A program made the position numbers and the translations under genes. Below are positions 32,795 through 46,712 of a DNA stretch of 64,000 bases, one piece after another. Source of the stretch: Jacaranda mimosifolia (taxonomy: Eukaryota; Streptophyta; Magnoliopsida; Lamiales; Bignoniaceae); NCBI GenBank assembly GCA_018894105.1, contig CM032128.1:20813001-20877000 (forward strand), given 5' to 3'. The notes beneath the pieces are model-generated. The model saw only the letters and a list, made by a program, of their open reading frames with translations. It had not been told where the DNA came from and made no database searches. Every line of letters begins with the position of its first letter. Position 1 is the stretch's first letter.

Positions 32795-34015
32795 GGCCAT
32801 TTTATATAAATATTACAATTTATATAAGTGATTGTGGAAATATTGCGATTCTAGTGGATTAAAAATTATAGGTGGCTGAGGTTTCAGGTCACAACTTTTG
32901 GAGTGGTGGCCCGAAGGAATAACTTTCAGAAAGCAACAGCTTCAAAACAACCCTAATTGAGAAAAATAGTTATGTTTGAAGTCATGGCAATTGGCATGAA
33001 CCACGACTTCATCTTACATTAAAAAACAAAAATGTATGGTGCCACGACTTCACAATAATGACAACATGAAAATATGTTTTATGCTGTGACTGGTCGCGAA
33101 AACCACATTTGCAATGTTTTGTAGTTGAGGGAGACCTGAGGGAGTGCTGGCGGATTGTGTGGAGAGGGTGATGAAAACTGTGAGGAATAGATCACTAAGC
33201 AACAATGTTAATATTCTTCTAGAAAAGGAAATAGCCTTTGATGTTACACTGCATGAGAGGCTGAGGACTTCAGCCTTTCCTAGTGATGGAATGAATCAAA
33301 GACTGGCCGTGAACCTAGCCTTTTCTATGAGGGTGGCAATCACCTAGCACCCTCAATAAATTTAAATGCTGACACCAACAATAAGCATGCAGTTTGTTGG
33401 TGTCAGCTGCTAGTGAGACTGACTACACAATGAAATATGGTGTCAGCGGCTGCTGGCATTACAAAACATTTCTTTTTAAATTCTTGTGAAATCGGGAAAT
33501 TTTGAAGTTGTGGTTCCATTCCGCGACTTCAAACACATTCCTTTTTTTTTTTTTAAGTTGTGGTCTCTATATATGGTCTTAGCAATCCTTAGCTTTTGGA
33601 GTTGAATTAAGCCTAAGGTTCATTTTTTAACATGGTATCAGAGCCACTCATTTCCTGTGTTAGGTTACCAAGTGTTATTGGGCCACCCATTTCATGTTAT
33701 TACACACTTCAGATGTTCATTTCTGGGCGTGGGTGGGGTGTGTTAGTATCCCACATTGGTGAAATTAATAAATTGTGGTCTCTATACATGGTCTTGGGCT
33801 ATCCTCACCTCTTGAGCTAACTTTGAAGTTGAGTTAAGCTCAAGGTCCATATTTTAACAACATCTTCAAAAATTAAATATTTTTGCAGTCATGGCTTTGG
33901 GCCACAACTTCAAAAGTCAGGATTGACACCACGACCACCTATAGTTTTAAACCTTGCAAAACCGTGGCATTTCCATAATTACTTATTTAAATCACAATAT
34001 TTATATAATTAGGCC
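32795..34015. mobile_element. Inverted-repeat DNA element in E2 intron (1.2 kb)
   Basis: Left end GGCCATTTTATATAAATATT and, inverted, right end GGCCTAATTATATAAATATT. The similarity continues for over 100 bp on each side (AATAAGTRATTRTGGAAAT, then CTATAGGTGG). The flanks TTTCTGAT (32787-32794) and TTTCTAGT (34016-34023) look like an 8-bp duplication with two changes, suggesting a hAT-like element. The inside is non-coding and contains a TRIM. Confidence 0.65.
33550..33859 (+). mobile_element. TRIM (miniature LTR retrotransposon) nested in the E2 intron element
   Basis: The 3' LTR at 33741-33859 starts TGTTAGTATCCCACATTGG and ends TTTTAACA. A 5' LTR copy, lacking its first third, ends TTTTTTAACA at 33632. 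A textbook primer-binding site TGGTATCAGAGCCA (33633-33646) follows it, and a purine-rich GGGTGGGGTG tract precedes the 3' LTR. The interior is only about 108 bp and non-coding. Confidence 0.85.
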
Positions 34016-34464
34016 TTTCTAGTTCAGTGATCAGATAGCTAAATGGTTTATTTTGTGACTGTTTGTCTAAGTTCTATCCATTGTACTAGGACAAGCGATG
34101 ATATACAGCTGAGCGTAACATCTTTTCTTCAGTTACCTTCATCTATCTTGGTCTTTCAATGATGCAATGGCCTCATTTAAATGTTATGTTGTATTTTCAT
34201 TACCCCTTTCTGAGATGCTTCAATGGTGCTAAAAATATCTATGCAAACAGCACTAGTATTTTGTGGCTTACTTGGTCTGTTGAATTTGTGATATTTACTA
34301 TCCATTGTTGCTGCCTTTGGTGAATCAAACTCAGACAGTTCCTGGTGAAATCTGTCAACGGTTCACAGCAAATTTTTTTTTTAATAATGCTTACTTTATT
34401 CTGGTAGCCCATGTCTTATTCTCCATTAACTTTCTTCCGCATCTTACATTGATTTTTAATTTAA

Positions 34465-34713
<249 letters not shown>

Positions 34714-35361
34714 TAGTTTGAAGACTAATTCTCTCTTTTGCTAGGCTTATATCATGAAAGCATTGTTTTACCATTGGTAAAAGCATCATTAGCAAATATG
34801 AAACCATTCACATACTGTAATTCTTTTGAGTGGTACTGTTTCTGGCACATTAGGTTGATTTTAAGCATCTTGTGTGTTTGCTCAATTTTGGTTCAGTTTG
34901 TTATTAACATTGTTTCCAAAATGCTAGATGACACCAGGTAACAAGTTTATTGCCTAGGCGAGTAGGCAAGTAGGGGATAGGCTAGACAATGTGTATAATG
35001 TTTTAAACAAATTAACAAAACATAGAAACTAACTTCTTAGGATCTATATGAACATTGTAAAGCTCGTCCTTTTTTTTTTGGTTACAAGTTCATCTTTTTT
35101 AGGGAAGTTGTCTCTGACACCAATGCAAAATCTAGCTAGCATTATAATCAATTACACTGAGCACGCTTTTGTTTTGACAGTATATTTTGTGTTGGGCACA
35201 GCTCTTTCATGTTTGTGGAGTGTCAACACTTGGGAAGAAAGGGTCGTATTGTTTTCTTGTTTTTATGATGTTTTAATTGTCCTTCGGAGTATAAATTACT
35301 TGTGTCATTCTATTTGCTTTGAAGTAGATTGCCATGCTTAAATAGTTTGGAAAACTTTTAG

Positions 35362-35574
<213 letters not shown>

Positions 35575-35576
35575 TA

Positions 35577-35927
35577 GGGAATGTTTGGTTATGTTTCTCC
35601 AGAAAAATATTGTTTTCGGGAAACATAATCAAATATATCCTCATTTTCCCTTCAAAACACACATTTTTCAATATATACATACATATTTTACATATATATA
35701 TATACAATTATATATATTTTATTATTATTCTAACATTAAAAAAATTACTCAATTCCAATTTTAACCCCCAAAAACCCAACAAAAAAGCATTAATTTGAAT
35801 GCTACAGTACAAAATGTCCCCTCAAAACATAAACAAGTATACCAAAAAACAATTTTTACATTCTCCAATAATTAATTATCTCAAAACGCATAATAAAATC
35901 ACATAAAAAATATAACCAAACATTCCC
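35577..35927. mobile_element. Tourist-like MITE in E2 intron (351 bp)
   Basis: Terminal inverted repeats GGGAATGTTTGGTTAT on both sides, with TTA duplicated (35574-35576, 35928-35930), the signature of PIF/Harbinger-type MITEs. It begins only 20 bp after the splice donor of coding exon 3. Confidence 0.88.
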
Positions 35928-37292
35928 TTATTTGGCCTCAATCTGGTTTTTGGAAGTCTATTGCAGATTTCCAGTTTTCAATCTGAGCCATTTAACAATA
36001 TTTTCTGCAAAATAAATATGCTTTATCCATTGAATTGAGACCATATTATATATAATGCAGCTACACATATTTGAAAGGATAAGGAAAAGCTTCCCCTATT
36101 ATTTATTGTTTCTTAGAAAAATGAAATTGATCTTAAGGAAAATCCATAGGGCCTTGCCGCTTGTCTACTTCACTTCTACATTGTCTAACACCTTTGATTT
36201 TGAAAATTTTGGAACATATTATCTCAAAACTTTGAATGGTGATGGCAAAGATCTGTGAAAAGTTGTTCTATGAGAAAATGTTTTCTCATGTCCTGACCTC
36301 TTTTAGCTGATTAAGTCTTAAATGTTTGAATTGTTCCCACACCTGAATCCTTTAGAACTTGCCTGGTATTGCCTTTTCTTGTGTATGCAATCTTTCTAAG
36401 AGGTCCAATTCCAAGGAGACATAAGCAATGCAGAAAAAAAAAAAACAAAAATTGGTGACGGTTTGACATTGCTTTCAAGTTTTACAAATAGGCATTGGAA
36501 TTGATCTCAAGGCATTTAGGAGAATTTGTGTAATTTCGAGGGAATTAAGTTAACCCCCTAATTTCTATTTGTCAAATAAGCTACAGTATCCTTTTATACA
36601 TCTTTTAAAGAGCTAGCCAGAAAGTTGTCACTAGCATCGTTTTATAGATGATCGAAAACAAACTGTGCGGCATTTGATAATATTGAGGATGTTTGGTGTA
36701 CTTCTCATCACTTTTGCAGAGATTGAACTGCACTGTCTCATAATGGTGTTTCACTAGCTTTTCTTTAGGTTTCATTGTGATTTCCTTGAGTTGAGTGGAA
36801 CAACTAGTTCTTATATTGATAGAGTTGGTACAATCACATCTAAGTGATCCCGACCTTGGATCTTGCATTTCCTGCGGCCAAATGAGTCAAGGCTTTTCCA
36901 GCACAATGTATCTGGAGGGAAAAGCAGACAACAGCTGTTCCAATTTTCTGTTTAATGTTGATCAGCTTCATGTTTCTTATCTTCTCTCAGCTAGCCATCG
37001 CTCCATTAGTTTCTTTGAATTGCTATTTTTTCAGGCAAGGGGGAAGGTTGCACCAATTTTAGGTTTTGAGAGAGACCCTGGATAAATTGTTTATATGGAG
37101 TCGATATTTTATAGTGTACACTGTTTCAAGATTTCAGCCAGTTGGAATTTATGTTTTTACAGTTTAGCTAATTAATAAAGATTTTTAGAAAATTCTGTAT
37201 TACCTTCTGTATCCCATTATGTCTTTTAGTGATCCTTTTATATGATAAATCTATGAGTACTTACGTCCTTTCTGGATCTGTGGAAAATTTGA

Positions 37293-37442
<150 letters not shown>

Positions 37443-37600
37443 TATGCTGAATGCCTGAGAAGCTTTGCAATTCCCATGTTTTTCAGTTATGCTTGGGTGA
37501 TTATGAGCACTAATGAGGTAGTTTGCTTATATTTTTTACTGTTGGATCGAGGCTGAAGTGTACTTTATATCTCGATTTGCTTAATTTTTAAGTCTTGGAT

Positions 37601-38360
37601 AAAATTAGAAGCGAGGGATGCATTCAATCTTTCAATCTGTGAATATTAACTTAAAAAAGATTAGTAAAAAGGGGAAGAAGCGTAATGTAATATGTAGGTG
37701 GTTGTTTTCAGATGTTTTATTGATCAGTGCATTTGTAACTTGTAATTATATAGCGATGGAATCAATTGGCAAGGAAAATGTAGTATTAAATCATTTCTTG
37801 TCTGTAGGCAAAACTATAGCTACAGTTTCATGTTTCCGTGGGTTTAAATCTATATATATATATATATATATATATTATAAATGCTGCGTTTCTCAGATCC
37901 ATGTGCAATATGAATTGCTTCCACTATGATCGAGCAGTGAGCAGACTTAGACTAACGAATGCTCGACCTCGACTAGTCTAGTGTAGTCTAGTCTGCAAAG
38001 GTTTTGGCAGCGCTTAATATGATGCTCGTTTTGGGGATTTTTCTACACAATTTTCGCAATTCTGATTTAATAAATAATTATTCTAGTCTGAAGTGACAAA
38101 TCTTGTTTGTTTCAGATTTATGACACTTTTAAATTAGAATGTTATGTCAAATCAAATAAGAATATTCAATGGGTTTCTGAATACTTGATATTTAGATGGC
38201 TTAAAGCATATTTCTATGTAGTGATAATGATGCTGGGGAACCACGTAACTTGTCTTTGGTTGCCTTTAATTGCCTCTGGTTGCTTGATCAGTCTTAATAC
38301 AGCAACAAATACACATATTCATCCCTCATCCTAGTCCTAGTCCTAGTCCTAGTCCTAGGC

Positions 38361-38393
<33 letters not shown>

Positions 38394-38929
38394 GTGGTAA
38401 TTGGATAAGTATCAAGTTATGGTGGCATATGAATTGAAAGGTGCTTGCTTGCTAATTTTTTTCTCAAAAATTTTCATATTTTATCATATATTTTTGGAAC
38501 TTATCCAATCTTATTTTAAAATAACCTTATTGAGTTGAGATGCTAGTAATCATAATTTATAATTTCTATTAATAAACTAAAAAATGTGTTAACATCTTAA
38601 ATATTAAGTTGAGGCTTTTCTTCCTCTTTCTTCCGGAACTTATAAGTTTTTAATATTTAATTTTTAAAGTTTATGAGCTCCTCCCTAATAAAAGAAAAAG
38701 AAAAAGAATTGTAGAAGAGTTTAAAAAATTACATAATTTATATTTTTAAAAGCCTATAAAAGTCCATTTATGTTGATTTAATATTTTGTTACTTGAGCAT
38801 TAGACGCTTCAATCAATCTCAAATGTTAAGGCCTTGTTCTCCTATGTTTTGGTCATTTTCAAGGAAATTTTTTTTTGGGAGAATGAATTTTTGAGAGAAA
38901 TTTTGGAAAATGTGCCAAACGTTTCTTTA
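37601..38929. other. Gene-less region downstream of the E2 gene
   Basis: Holds a (TA)n run near 37850-37875, a short (CCTAGT)n tract at about 38328-38356 and (AAT)n at about 38360-38391. No gene is recognisable. Confidence 0.5.
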
Positions 38930-39281
38930 ATACTATGTTTGGTTCATGGATTTTGGTGAGAAAAAGAAAAGAAAACGCTAAGAAAAATACTTTAGATTGT
39001 TTGGTAGATAAGGAAAATACTAAAAAAAGGAAAACCTGGGAAAAAATATAATGTATTTAAGGAAAATAAATTTTCCTCACAAAATGATGAAGAAATGAGG
39101 AAAAAGCTTATTTGAACTATTTCTTATTCTCCAACATAATCTTCATCCCTCTTTTCTCCATCCATTTCTTCATTATTTTCTTTAACAACCAAACAAATTT
39201 GAGATTTTATATTTCTTTATTTTCTTTTCTTTTCTCTAGTACTTTATTTTCCTTATCAAAATCCTTAAACCAAACATAGTG
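38930..39281. mobile_element. Tourist-like MITE (352 bp)
   Basis: Ends ATACTATGTTTGGTTCAT and, inverted, CACTATGTTTGGTTTAAG, both running on into GGATTTTGRTRAG. Flanked by TTA (38927-38929, 39282-39284). Confidence 0.75.
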
Positions 39282-39399
39282 TTAGTTTTGGGAAAATATA
39301 GAAAATGATTTGAAACTGAGTTGTTTTTTTCTTTATATTTTGGGAGGAGACAAACTTTACTATTAATGTCAAATCAGTCGCTTTTTTATTGAATTTGTA

Positions 39400-40490
39400 G
39401 GATGAAAGTAATTTTTTTATGTAATATATTATATAAGTATATATATATCTATAGTTGGATGATGTGTGTATATATATGTAACAATTTATATATTATTGTA
39501 ATATAATGATGTGTAATTAATTCAATTGGTGCTCTATTTTAAAATTTATATTTTTATGAATTTATTAATAAATATTAATTATTTATGAAATTATAATTAT
39601 ATTTTAATTGTAAAAAATTGGCTAATACCATAATTATTTCATAATTGTTGATATCGGCTTATATAAAAAAATTTAATTATTGTACATTAATTATAAAGCA
39701 ACTATTGTTTATTCTTAAAATGTAATTATTTATCAATTTATTATTTATAATTTATGTATAAAAAAAACTTAGTAATTTATTTAAATAAAATAATATATAT
39801 AAGACTTAATAACAATTCATCAAATTAAAAAAATAAATAATTTTATATTATATAAAACTAAATCATCTTAAATTATTTATTAAATAAATAAATGCAATAT
39901 TTAATTATATGTGAGATATGAAACATAATTAATATATACATAACATGTTATTTGAATAATTAAATAAATTAATTTAATTAATTTAATAAGCTATTTATTT
40001 ACTTGAACTCATTATTTAATTAATACATTATTTAATAAATAAATTACTTAGTAACATTCTAAAAAAACTTTACTTAATTTTAATTAATTTTTTAGATAAT
40101 TATTTTAATTGTATTAATATTAATTTATTAAACTTAAAAAATTACTAAATAAATATCATACTATAATTAATTTTTTATAATAATTTTAAAAAATATATTA
40201 ATATTTAATGAAGATTAATTTATTTGTTATATCAAATTAAAATATTTTAAATTATTTATTAAATGATAAATGTAATATTTAATTAATACATTAAATATTA
40301 AATATAATGAATTCATTATTTAATTAATTTAATAAGTTATTTAGTAAATAAATTATTTATTAAATTTAATTAATTTTCTCGATGATTAGTTTAATTAAAT
40401 TTGTAAATGTAAGTTTTAAAAAATTTTAAGTAGTAAAATTTTAATATTTTCATATATAAATATATATATATATATATATACGTGTGTGTA
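39400..40490. repeat. Extremely AT-rich tract with an internal duplication
   Basis: About 1.1 kb nearly free of G and C. Two similar segments begin near 39850 and 40235 with TTAAATTATTTATTAAAT, then TAAATGYAATATTTAATTA and a TTAATTTAATAAGYTATTTA block. It ends in (TA)n then a short (TG)n. No gene. Confidence 0.6.
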
Positions 40491-40961
40491 CGTGTGTTTG
40501 TCTATATGAGTGAAGTGATAGAGTGATAAATGAGTGAGTGATGTGAAAATTTGAGTGAGAAAATGAGGGGACGGATGTGCTTTTCAAGGTATAGGTTTTT
40601 TTTTTTATTGAATTATGAAGATTTTTTTGGGTAAAACATTATAGTATTTTTAAAAAAAAAATAAAAAATATGCCTATATTTTTTAAAAAAAATTGAAGAT
40701 TAAAAAAATTTCTCCAAAACATAGGAGAATAGTCCTATATTTTTGTTCCCATTGTTCCATGTTTCTTGTAGTAGCAAGTTAAAGCACGTCCCCATGATCC
40801 CCCAGAGAGAAACAGAGAGATTGCTAGGTTGGGTACTGTTTAGATTTCTTTTATTATTATTATTATTACTACTACTACTACTACACATTTAGGAATAGTT
40901 CATCATGTTTTCCCCCTGTTATTGTATCACTATCACTTTCATTTCATTGGTTATACACTTA

Positions 40962-41298
40962 GAAGGTGTTTGGGTGAGCTTATAAGCTTCTAAAAATATC
41001 TTATAAGATGTTTGAAAACTTATATATATGAAAAAATGTTTAGTAAATTTTTTTTAAAAAGAGTTTATAAGCTCTTTTTAAAAAAATAAGGAGTGATTAA
41101 TTTATTTTGAAGGTCTTAACAAGCTAATTTAATTTTAATTATATAAATTACAAAAATGTCATTACAACATCTTATAAGCTCCAAGATATTATTTTATCTA
41201 AATACTTTAAGAACTTATTTTTAAAAAAATATCTAACATCTTATAAACTCCAAAAACATCTTATAAGACATTTTAAATAAAATTAGTCAAACACCCTC
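40962..41298. mobile_element. Tourist-like MITE (337 bp)
   Basis: Inverted ends GAAGGTGTTTGGGTGA and GAGGGTGTTTGACTAA, with TTA flanks (40959-40961, 41299-41301). The inside has several CTTATAAGMTSTTT-type inverted words. Confidence 0.85.
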
Positions 41299-41620
41299 TT
41301 AATCTAGTCCTAAATGGTTAATGATAATCTTGGTTTCTTAGACATAAATTATTACGTAATTCCAATTAGCGTAACTTTGTCGCAATGTTTTTTTAACTTT
41401 TTCTCTATATTGTTATCTATATTTTTGTCTTTATGGTGATTACACTGTGATTAATCTCCTATATCATCAAATGTTGATACTTTTTAGGCAAAAACAGGGC
41501 TGATTAACTTAAGGTGTACAAAGTGACTTTCGGTATTTAGAGGGTATTTGGGAATTATACATAGAACAAATCAAACCAAATGATTTTTATTAACTGCAAC
41601 ATGTTTGCACCACGTTACAC

Positions 41621-42232
41621 GTTTTTGTGAGTGGTGATAAGTTGTTATTCGCACTTATCGCCAGTGTTCGAAAAATTGGACCATTCACTGAATCGAAAAA
41701 CTTATCGGTTCACGGTTTACTGGTTCAACCGTTGGCCGAACTGTAATTGAACCGTGACGTCATAATTACGAAATATATATATATTTATATTATATATATT
41801 ACTTAAAAATTAATAAAATGCCAAAATATAAAACATAAAGAGCTTAAATGATATTATCTAACATTACAATCTAAACTTCACAATTCATATTATAAATGAT
41901 CACAACAATTTAAATTTATCAAGTCTAAAATTTAAAGTTGATAGTGTGTAAATTGATTCTAAACTCTAAACTAAGACTTTTTTTTACTTTTAAATAGCTT
42001 GTGAAGTGTATTTTAACCTTCAAACTTTGTACTTACACCAAAAAAATTAAATGAAAAAACTGGTCCGATTCAATTGAACTGTGAACGGTTCACCGGTCCA
42101 ACCAGCCGGTTTGAACGAAATTACAAAATGTGACGTTTTTTTTCATTTTTTTTATTTTTTGAGAAAATCGGACCGGTTCACTAGCCGATCTGATCCGATT
42201 TTTTAAACAATGCTTATCACCACTCACAAAAA
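41621..42232. repeat. Perfect hairpin split by the hAT-like element
   Basis: The left arm TTTTTGTGAGTGGTGATAAG ends at 41641. Its exact inverse lies right of the hAT element, from 42213. Without the insertion the two arms would be separated by only 12 bases, so the pre-insertion site was a compact stem-loop. Confidence 0.8.
41662..42212. mobile_element. hAT-like non-autonomous element (551 bp)
   Basis: Inverted ends CAGTGTTCGAAAAATTGGAC and CATTGTTTAAAAAATCGGAT. Flanking 8-bp repeats are CTTATCGC (41654-41661) and CTTATCAC (42213-42220), one mismatch. The sub-terminal parts are rich in GGTTCA/CCGGTT words. A related element, oppositely oriented, lies at 45344-46079. Confidence 0.75.
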
Positions 42233-45200
42233 CCCATGTATGAGTTAGGCGATCACCAAAAATTGACTTTTCTTTCTTTCTTTTTTCTTTCCCCCTCAAG
42301 AGCAAAAATTGACTTGATGTCCTATTAAAAGATTCATTTTTTCTGTTTTTTTTTTTTTTAATGCCAATGTCGGGTTTATCAAGCATTTATGGTTAGTGTC
42401 AGGTCCTCGATCAAGATCGTTCATTCCTCTAAAAAAAATAGTTTAGAACATATTATGCAATATTCTAAAAGCGGGCAATGCTTTAGGTACAATACAATTG
42501 TATTGGCCCTTAAGCATGATCGCCCTAAGGGCGATCGACTTGAGTTGAAAGATGCAATGGATCTCACATCTTGTAAGTAGGAAAAATTGAAATGGTGAAT
42601 AATATTGTAGTATATCTTTTCTTTTTTTTAATTGTTACAGATTGTAGAAGTTTTGTCTTGTAAAGCTTAAAGCAAAATGATTAGCGTAGTAATCTTTGTA
42701 AGCATAATCATAAAAATATTGAAATATTTAAATTTGATCATAGCTATTATTTAAATGATATGTTGAGAGCATAATCTTACTGAGATGTCAATTAAAGTGA
42801 AGTAATTCACATTATACTATTATATTTACATTCAAATTCATAATTTTTCTTTTGCAAAGAAACTAGTAGCCAACTTGGCAAAACCATCATCATAGTGACC
42901 CATTAAAGAAGAAGATATTTAGGTTCATAAGGGTATATATAGAAAATATCAATTCTTATACACTACTACTGCTGCTGCCAATAATAATAATAATAATAAT
43001 AATAGTATGTGAGAATTATCATACAAATAATTTTCCCTTGGTTGACAAGCAATAGTTGTATATTCCTGGCTCTGCTATAAATAATTGTTATCACGTGCGT
43101 GCCGGCCCATGGCCAATTCATTCCTTTGCTTTTCCTTCAAGCCACAGCCCACAGGCCAACCATTTCTTACTTTTCAATGCATCATTATTTGACTTTTGGG
43201 GCTCCTTTAAATATGAAAATCACCAACTGTTCTATTACTAACCCACTCTCTACTTACTCCTTTCTTTGTTTAATTTTCAACTTCTTTTCTTTAACGATAA
43301 CTTGAATTGCATGCATATTATATACATGCTTTCTTGGGTGACCATTAATATATAGAAGTATAATGTTTCATGAGAGCACAATACAGTTATAAAATATTTT
43401 TATGCTTACGCATGTTAAGAGTTCGCCATATTTGAACCTTCAATCTCGTACTTTATGTGTGAGGCTAAATGATCATTCAAGTACATCTTAAAGATCTGTG
43501 TAATATGTGAACAAATCTTTGACTCATTGGCATAAGTCTCACATATAAAGTGTGATATTAGGGTTTGAATCTAGTAAACACCTAACGTGCATGAGTATAA
43601 ATGAAAAAAAAAAAAAATTTGATTCTAATCTTGTATAAATACGTTGTGATTAATTTTGTTTAAAAAATAACTACCTGTGGTCGTTTTGCAAGTATTATAA
43701 ACTAATTCAATTGCTTTTGGTAGGTCAAGGTAAGTAAGGAGGCTGTCTTTAAGAACATAAACAGGTTTTTTTCCACGGAAACTTCTGAAACAATTACTTT
43801 TCTTTTAGAGAATTTATATATACACCTGGTTTCAAACTTAATCGTCCAATTTGTTTCTGATGTAGATATATGGGTATCAAAAACATTAGAAATGTTCAAA
43901 GATATGGACAGAGCCACCCACCGATGTCCTATATATTATAATTATATATAGTAAACTTGCTATTGTTATTTTTTTTCTATTTCCAGCAACAATTGTTCAT
44001 TTGCGAGCTTATTTTTTTAATAAAATCATCAAGTATATTAACATAACATAATATATATTAATAATTAATTAGAACAGTAAGTGATTCAATGCACAAATCA
44101 AAACAAAAAATTTTGTAGAATTAGAGTGACGTGTCTGCACTTGGCCCAATAAGTCATTTGTGTCTAATCATGTCCAACAACACATGACTGACTAGTGACT
44201 ACCCAAGAATTAAGAAAACATTTTAGAAAGTGCATCTACTATGCAGAATCATGATTCATAAAATCCATGCTTGGGAATTCCGCTTCTCTCACTCATTTTG
44301 ATTCACTCAAAATTAATTAAAAAAAAAAAATTGGATTCTGATGTTTTCTCTGATTATGAAGTTAAGCTATATATTCTGTTTTGATTGGTCCGTTTGAGCT
44401 TTCATTTTTACGTTTGATTAAATCAACAACTTCAAAAATAAGAGGATATATATATCTATACAAAAAAATCAACGACCCATATGAGTTATTTGTATCCAAT
44501 TAAGTCCAGAAATATATTAGATCTACTAACAATCCGTGACATGATTTTAAGGAAAGGAGCCCACGTAGGATTGCAATTCACAAAATTAGTCATGCCAATA
44601 AGTAGGCTCATTTTTCATTCATAATAAATAGAAAGAATTAAGTAACTTTTGGCATTTTATCTAATTTTAAAACTCAAAAAAATGTTCATATATTCTAATC
44701 ATGTTCAAAATAAATTCTCATCTTCACACTTGATTAAATTAACTAATTCAAGAATAAGACCAAGTATCCTTTGGAAGTCCAATCCTAAATTTTAAATAAA
44801 TTCGTCAACTCCCAGTAAACAAATTATGCTTGTTTTAAACATTTGCAAGGACATACGCCTCTTGTTATTTAAGTTTTTAATCCAACGCATGTGGATTTGA
44901 TAAGCATATTGTTTGAATTAATTAAACCATTAACATATATATATATATATATATCAATGTTATATTCCCATTTATTGTTACGTTCTATTTTCTTATATGA
45001 CTTTTTTTTTTAAAATTTAATAACAATATATAATAATAAATATAAAGTCTAAAAAAATTATCAATATGCGTAAAAGATTGAAAGGGATTTTGCCTGGGGG
45101 GACACCATAAATCTATGAAAATGGGTAATAATTGGTGAAGTTTGGTGAAAAGGTGAGAGACACAACTGTAGAATTTTCTATTCCATGCAAATGTTACTTG

Positions 45201-45343
45201 TTATTAATAATATTATTAATTATTATATTATCAATCAATAAAAAAGGAAAAAAGGAAAAAAGAGGGTTGCATTTGACACCGCAAGGAGAGCCCATCCCAC
45301 ATCATACAAAATGCAGCCAATTAGCTTATTTATATCTTTTATG
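42233..45343. other. Gene-less intergenic region
   Basis: No supported gene. Small features are an (AAT)n run near 42978-43003, a TATAAATA word at about 43074, a CACGTG G-box near 43093, and (TA)n at about 44935-44955. A 68-codon plus-strand frame at 43099-43305 has no recognisable domain. Confidence 0.5.
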
Positions 45344-46079
45344 CCATGCTTTGAAAATTGGATCGGACCGACTAATCAGACCGTTGATTGGAGGCCAATT
45401 CGATTTGATTAAAGCATAAAAATAGCTAACGGTCAAAATCAGTCAAAAATTGGTTAAACTAGTACCGATTCGACCGGTTTTTGGTCGGTTCACTTATTTT
45501 TCCTTTTTTTGCTTTGAAAATTTAAAAATTATTCTTTTTAAAAATATGAAAAATGTAAAAAAGAAAAGAGAAATTATGAGTTGAAAGATGATGATTAAAG
45601 TTTTGGACATGTAATTTTTTGAAACATGAATTTATTTTCTTGAAATTTAATGAAGTGGTAATTATATGTGAATGTTTATGTTTAATTTATTGTTTTATTT
45701 TGTTTAATCTCTCTTAGATTATGTTGAATATTTAACGTAGAAGAATTTATTTTTACTTGGAATTGAAACATGAAATGGATTGTTTCCTAAATTAATGTGA
45801 AATATTATTTTTTATTTATTTATAGTTGACTAATTGTGAAATAATATTTTTTAAGAAGTTGAAAATTTTCAAATAATATTATTTCTATATCATTAGAAAT
45901 TTTATTTTTTATTAATATTAAAATATTATATACATATATATATTTATAAGATTAAATATAATTATTACGTCATTATAACTTCGAACCGATTGAATCAATA
46001 ATCCAACCGATCGAATCAATTAAATCAATAATCAGCAACGTCGCTGATTTTTTATATGATTTCATTTTTAAAACATTGG
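45344..46079. mobile_element. hAT-like non-autonomous element (736 bp)
   Basis: Ends CCATGCTTTGAAAATTGG and, inverted, CCAATGTTTTAAAAATGA, with TTTTATG on both sides (45337-45343, 46080-46086). Ends rich in GACCGGTT/GAACCGATT words and an ATTACGTCATTATAA block link it to the element at 41662-42212. Confidence 0.65.
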
Positions 46080-46086
46080 TTTTATG

Positions 46087-46707
46087 TGTCACCCCCAACG
46101 ACCAACACCACAGTGTTTTTTGTTTTGGCTCTGTTTTTTCTAATTTATTGAATAGTATTAATTATACCATTGTTATATTTGTTAATATAATGGTGTAGGG
46201 TCCCACTGGTCTTTCTATTATTGTTTCTATTCACTTTCTCAGCAATCAGTCACTATTCCATATATACAATAATACATGGCGACCATGACTCAGTAGGAAG
46301 GAAGGCATGATATATTCTATGCCCCTTCATTGGGATAGACTTAGGAGGCACAGATAGAAGAAATCAGTCTACCTTTTAAAATAATTAATCTATCCAAAAT
46401 AAAGATATACGTGTGTGTGTGTAATTTTTGTAATTTTATTTTTTAAAAATATAAAGTAATCCAACTTATAAATAAATAAAAAGGTTATTTACATCAATTT
46501 TATTTAAATGATCATTTTATCTTTTATTTTATACTATAAATAATACGTCAAGCATATTAAATATATTCCTGAAATTAAATATATGATAAAAATCCAACTA
46601 CAATCATAAATTCAAAATGAAATAATTTGCTAAGAATGAGATTTAATTCCCAAGTTGAAAATTTGTAGTGAGATGAGGTCATTAACTCAATAAGAACCAA
46701 CATATAT
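46087..46707. other. Gene-less AT-rich spacer
   Basis: A short (GT)n at about 46411-46422 and otherwise AT-rich DNA. No gene seen. Confidence 0.5.
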
Positions 46708-46712
46708 ATATA

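Noticed and set aside
34738..35341. Plus-strand frames in the second E2 coding intron
   Set aside because: They lie between well-defined splice sites and have no recognisable domain.
41521..41660. Inverted words around 41626 taken as a transposon terminal repeat of a larger element
   Set aside because: The arms fit better as a local hairpin interrupted by the hAT-like element, since only 12 bases separate them without it.
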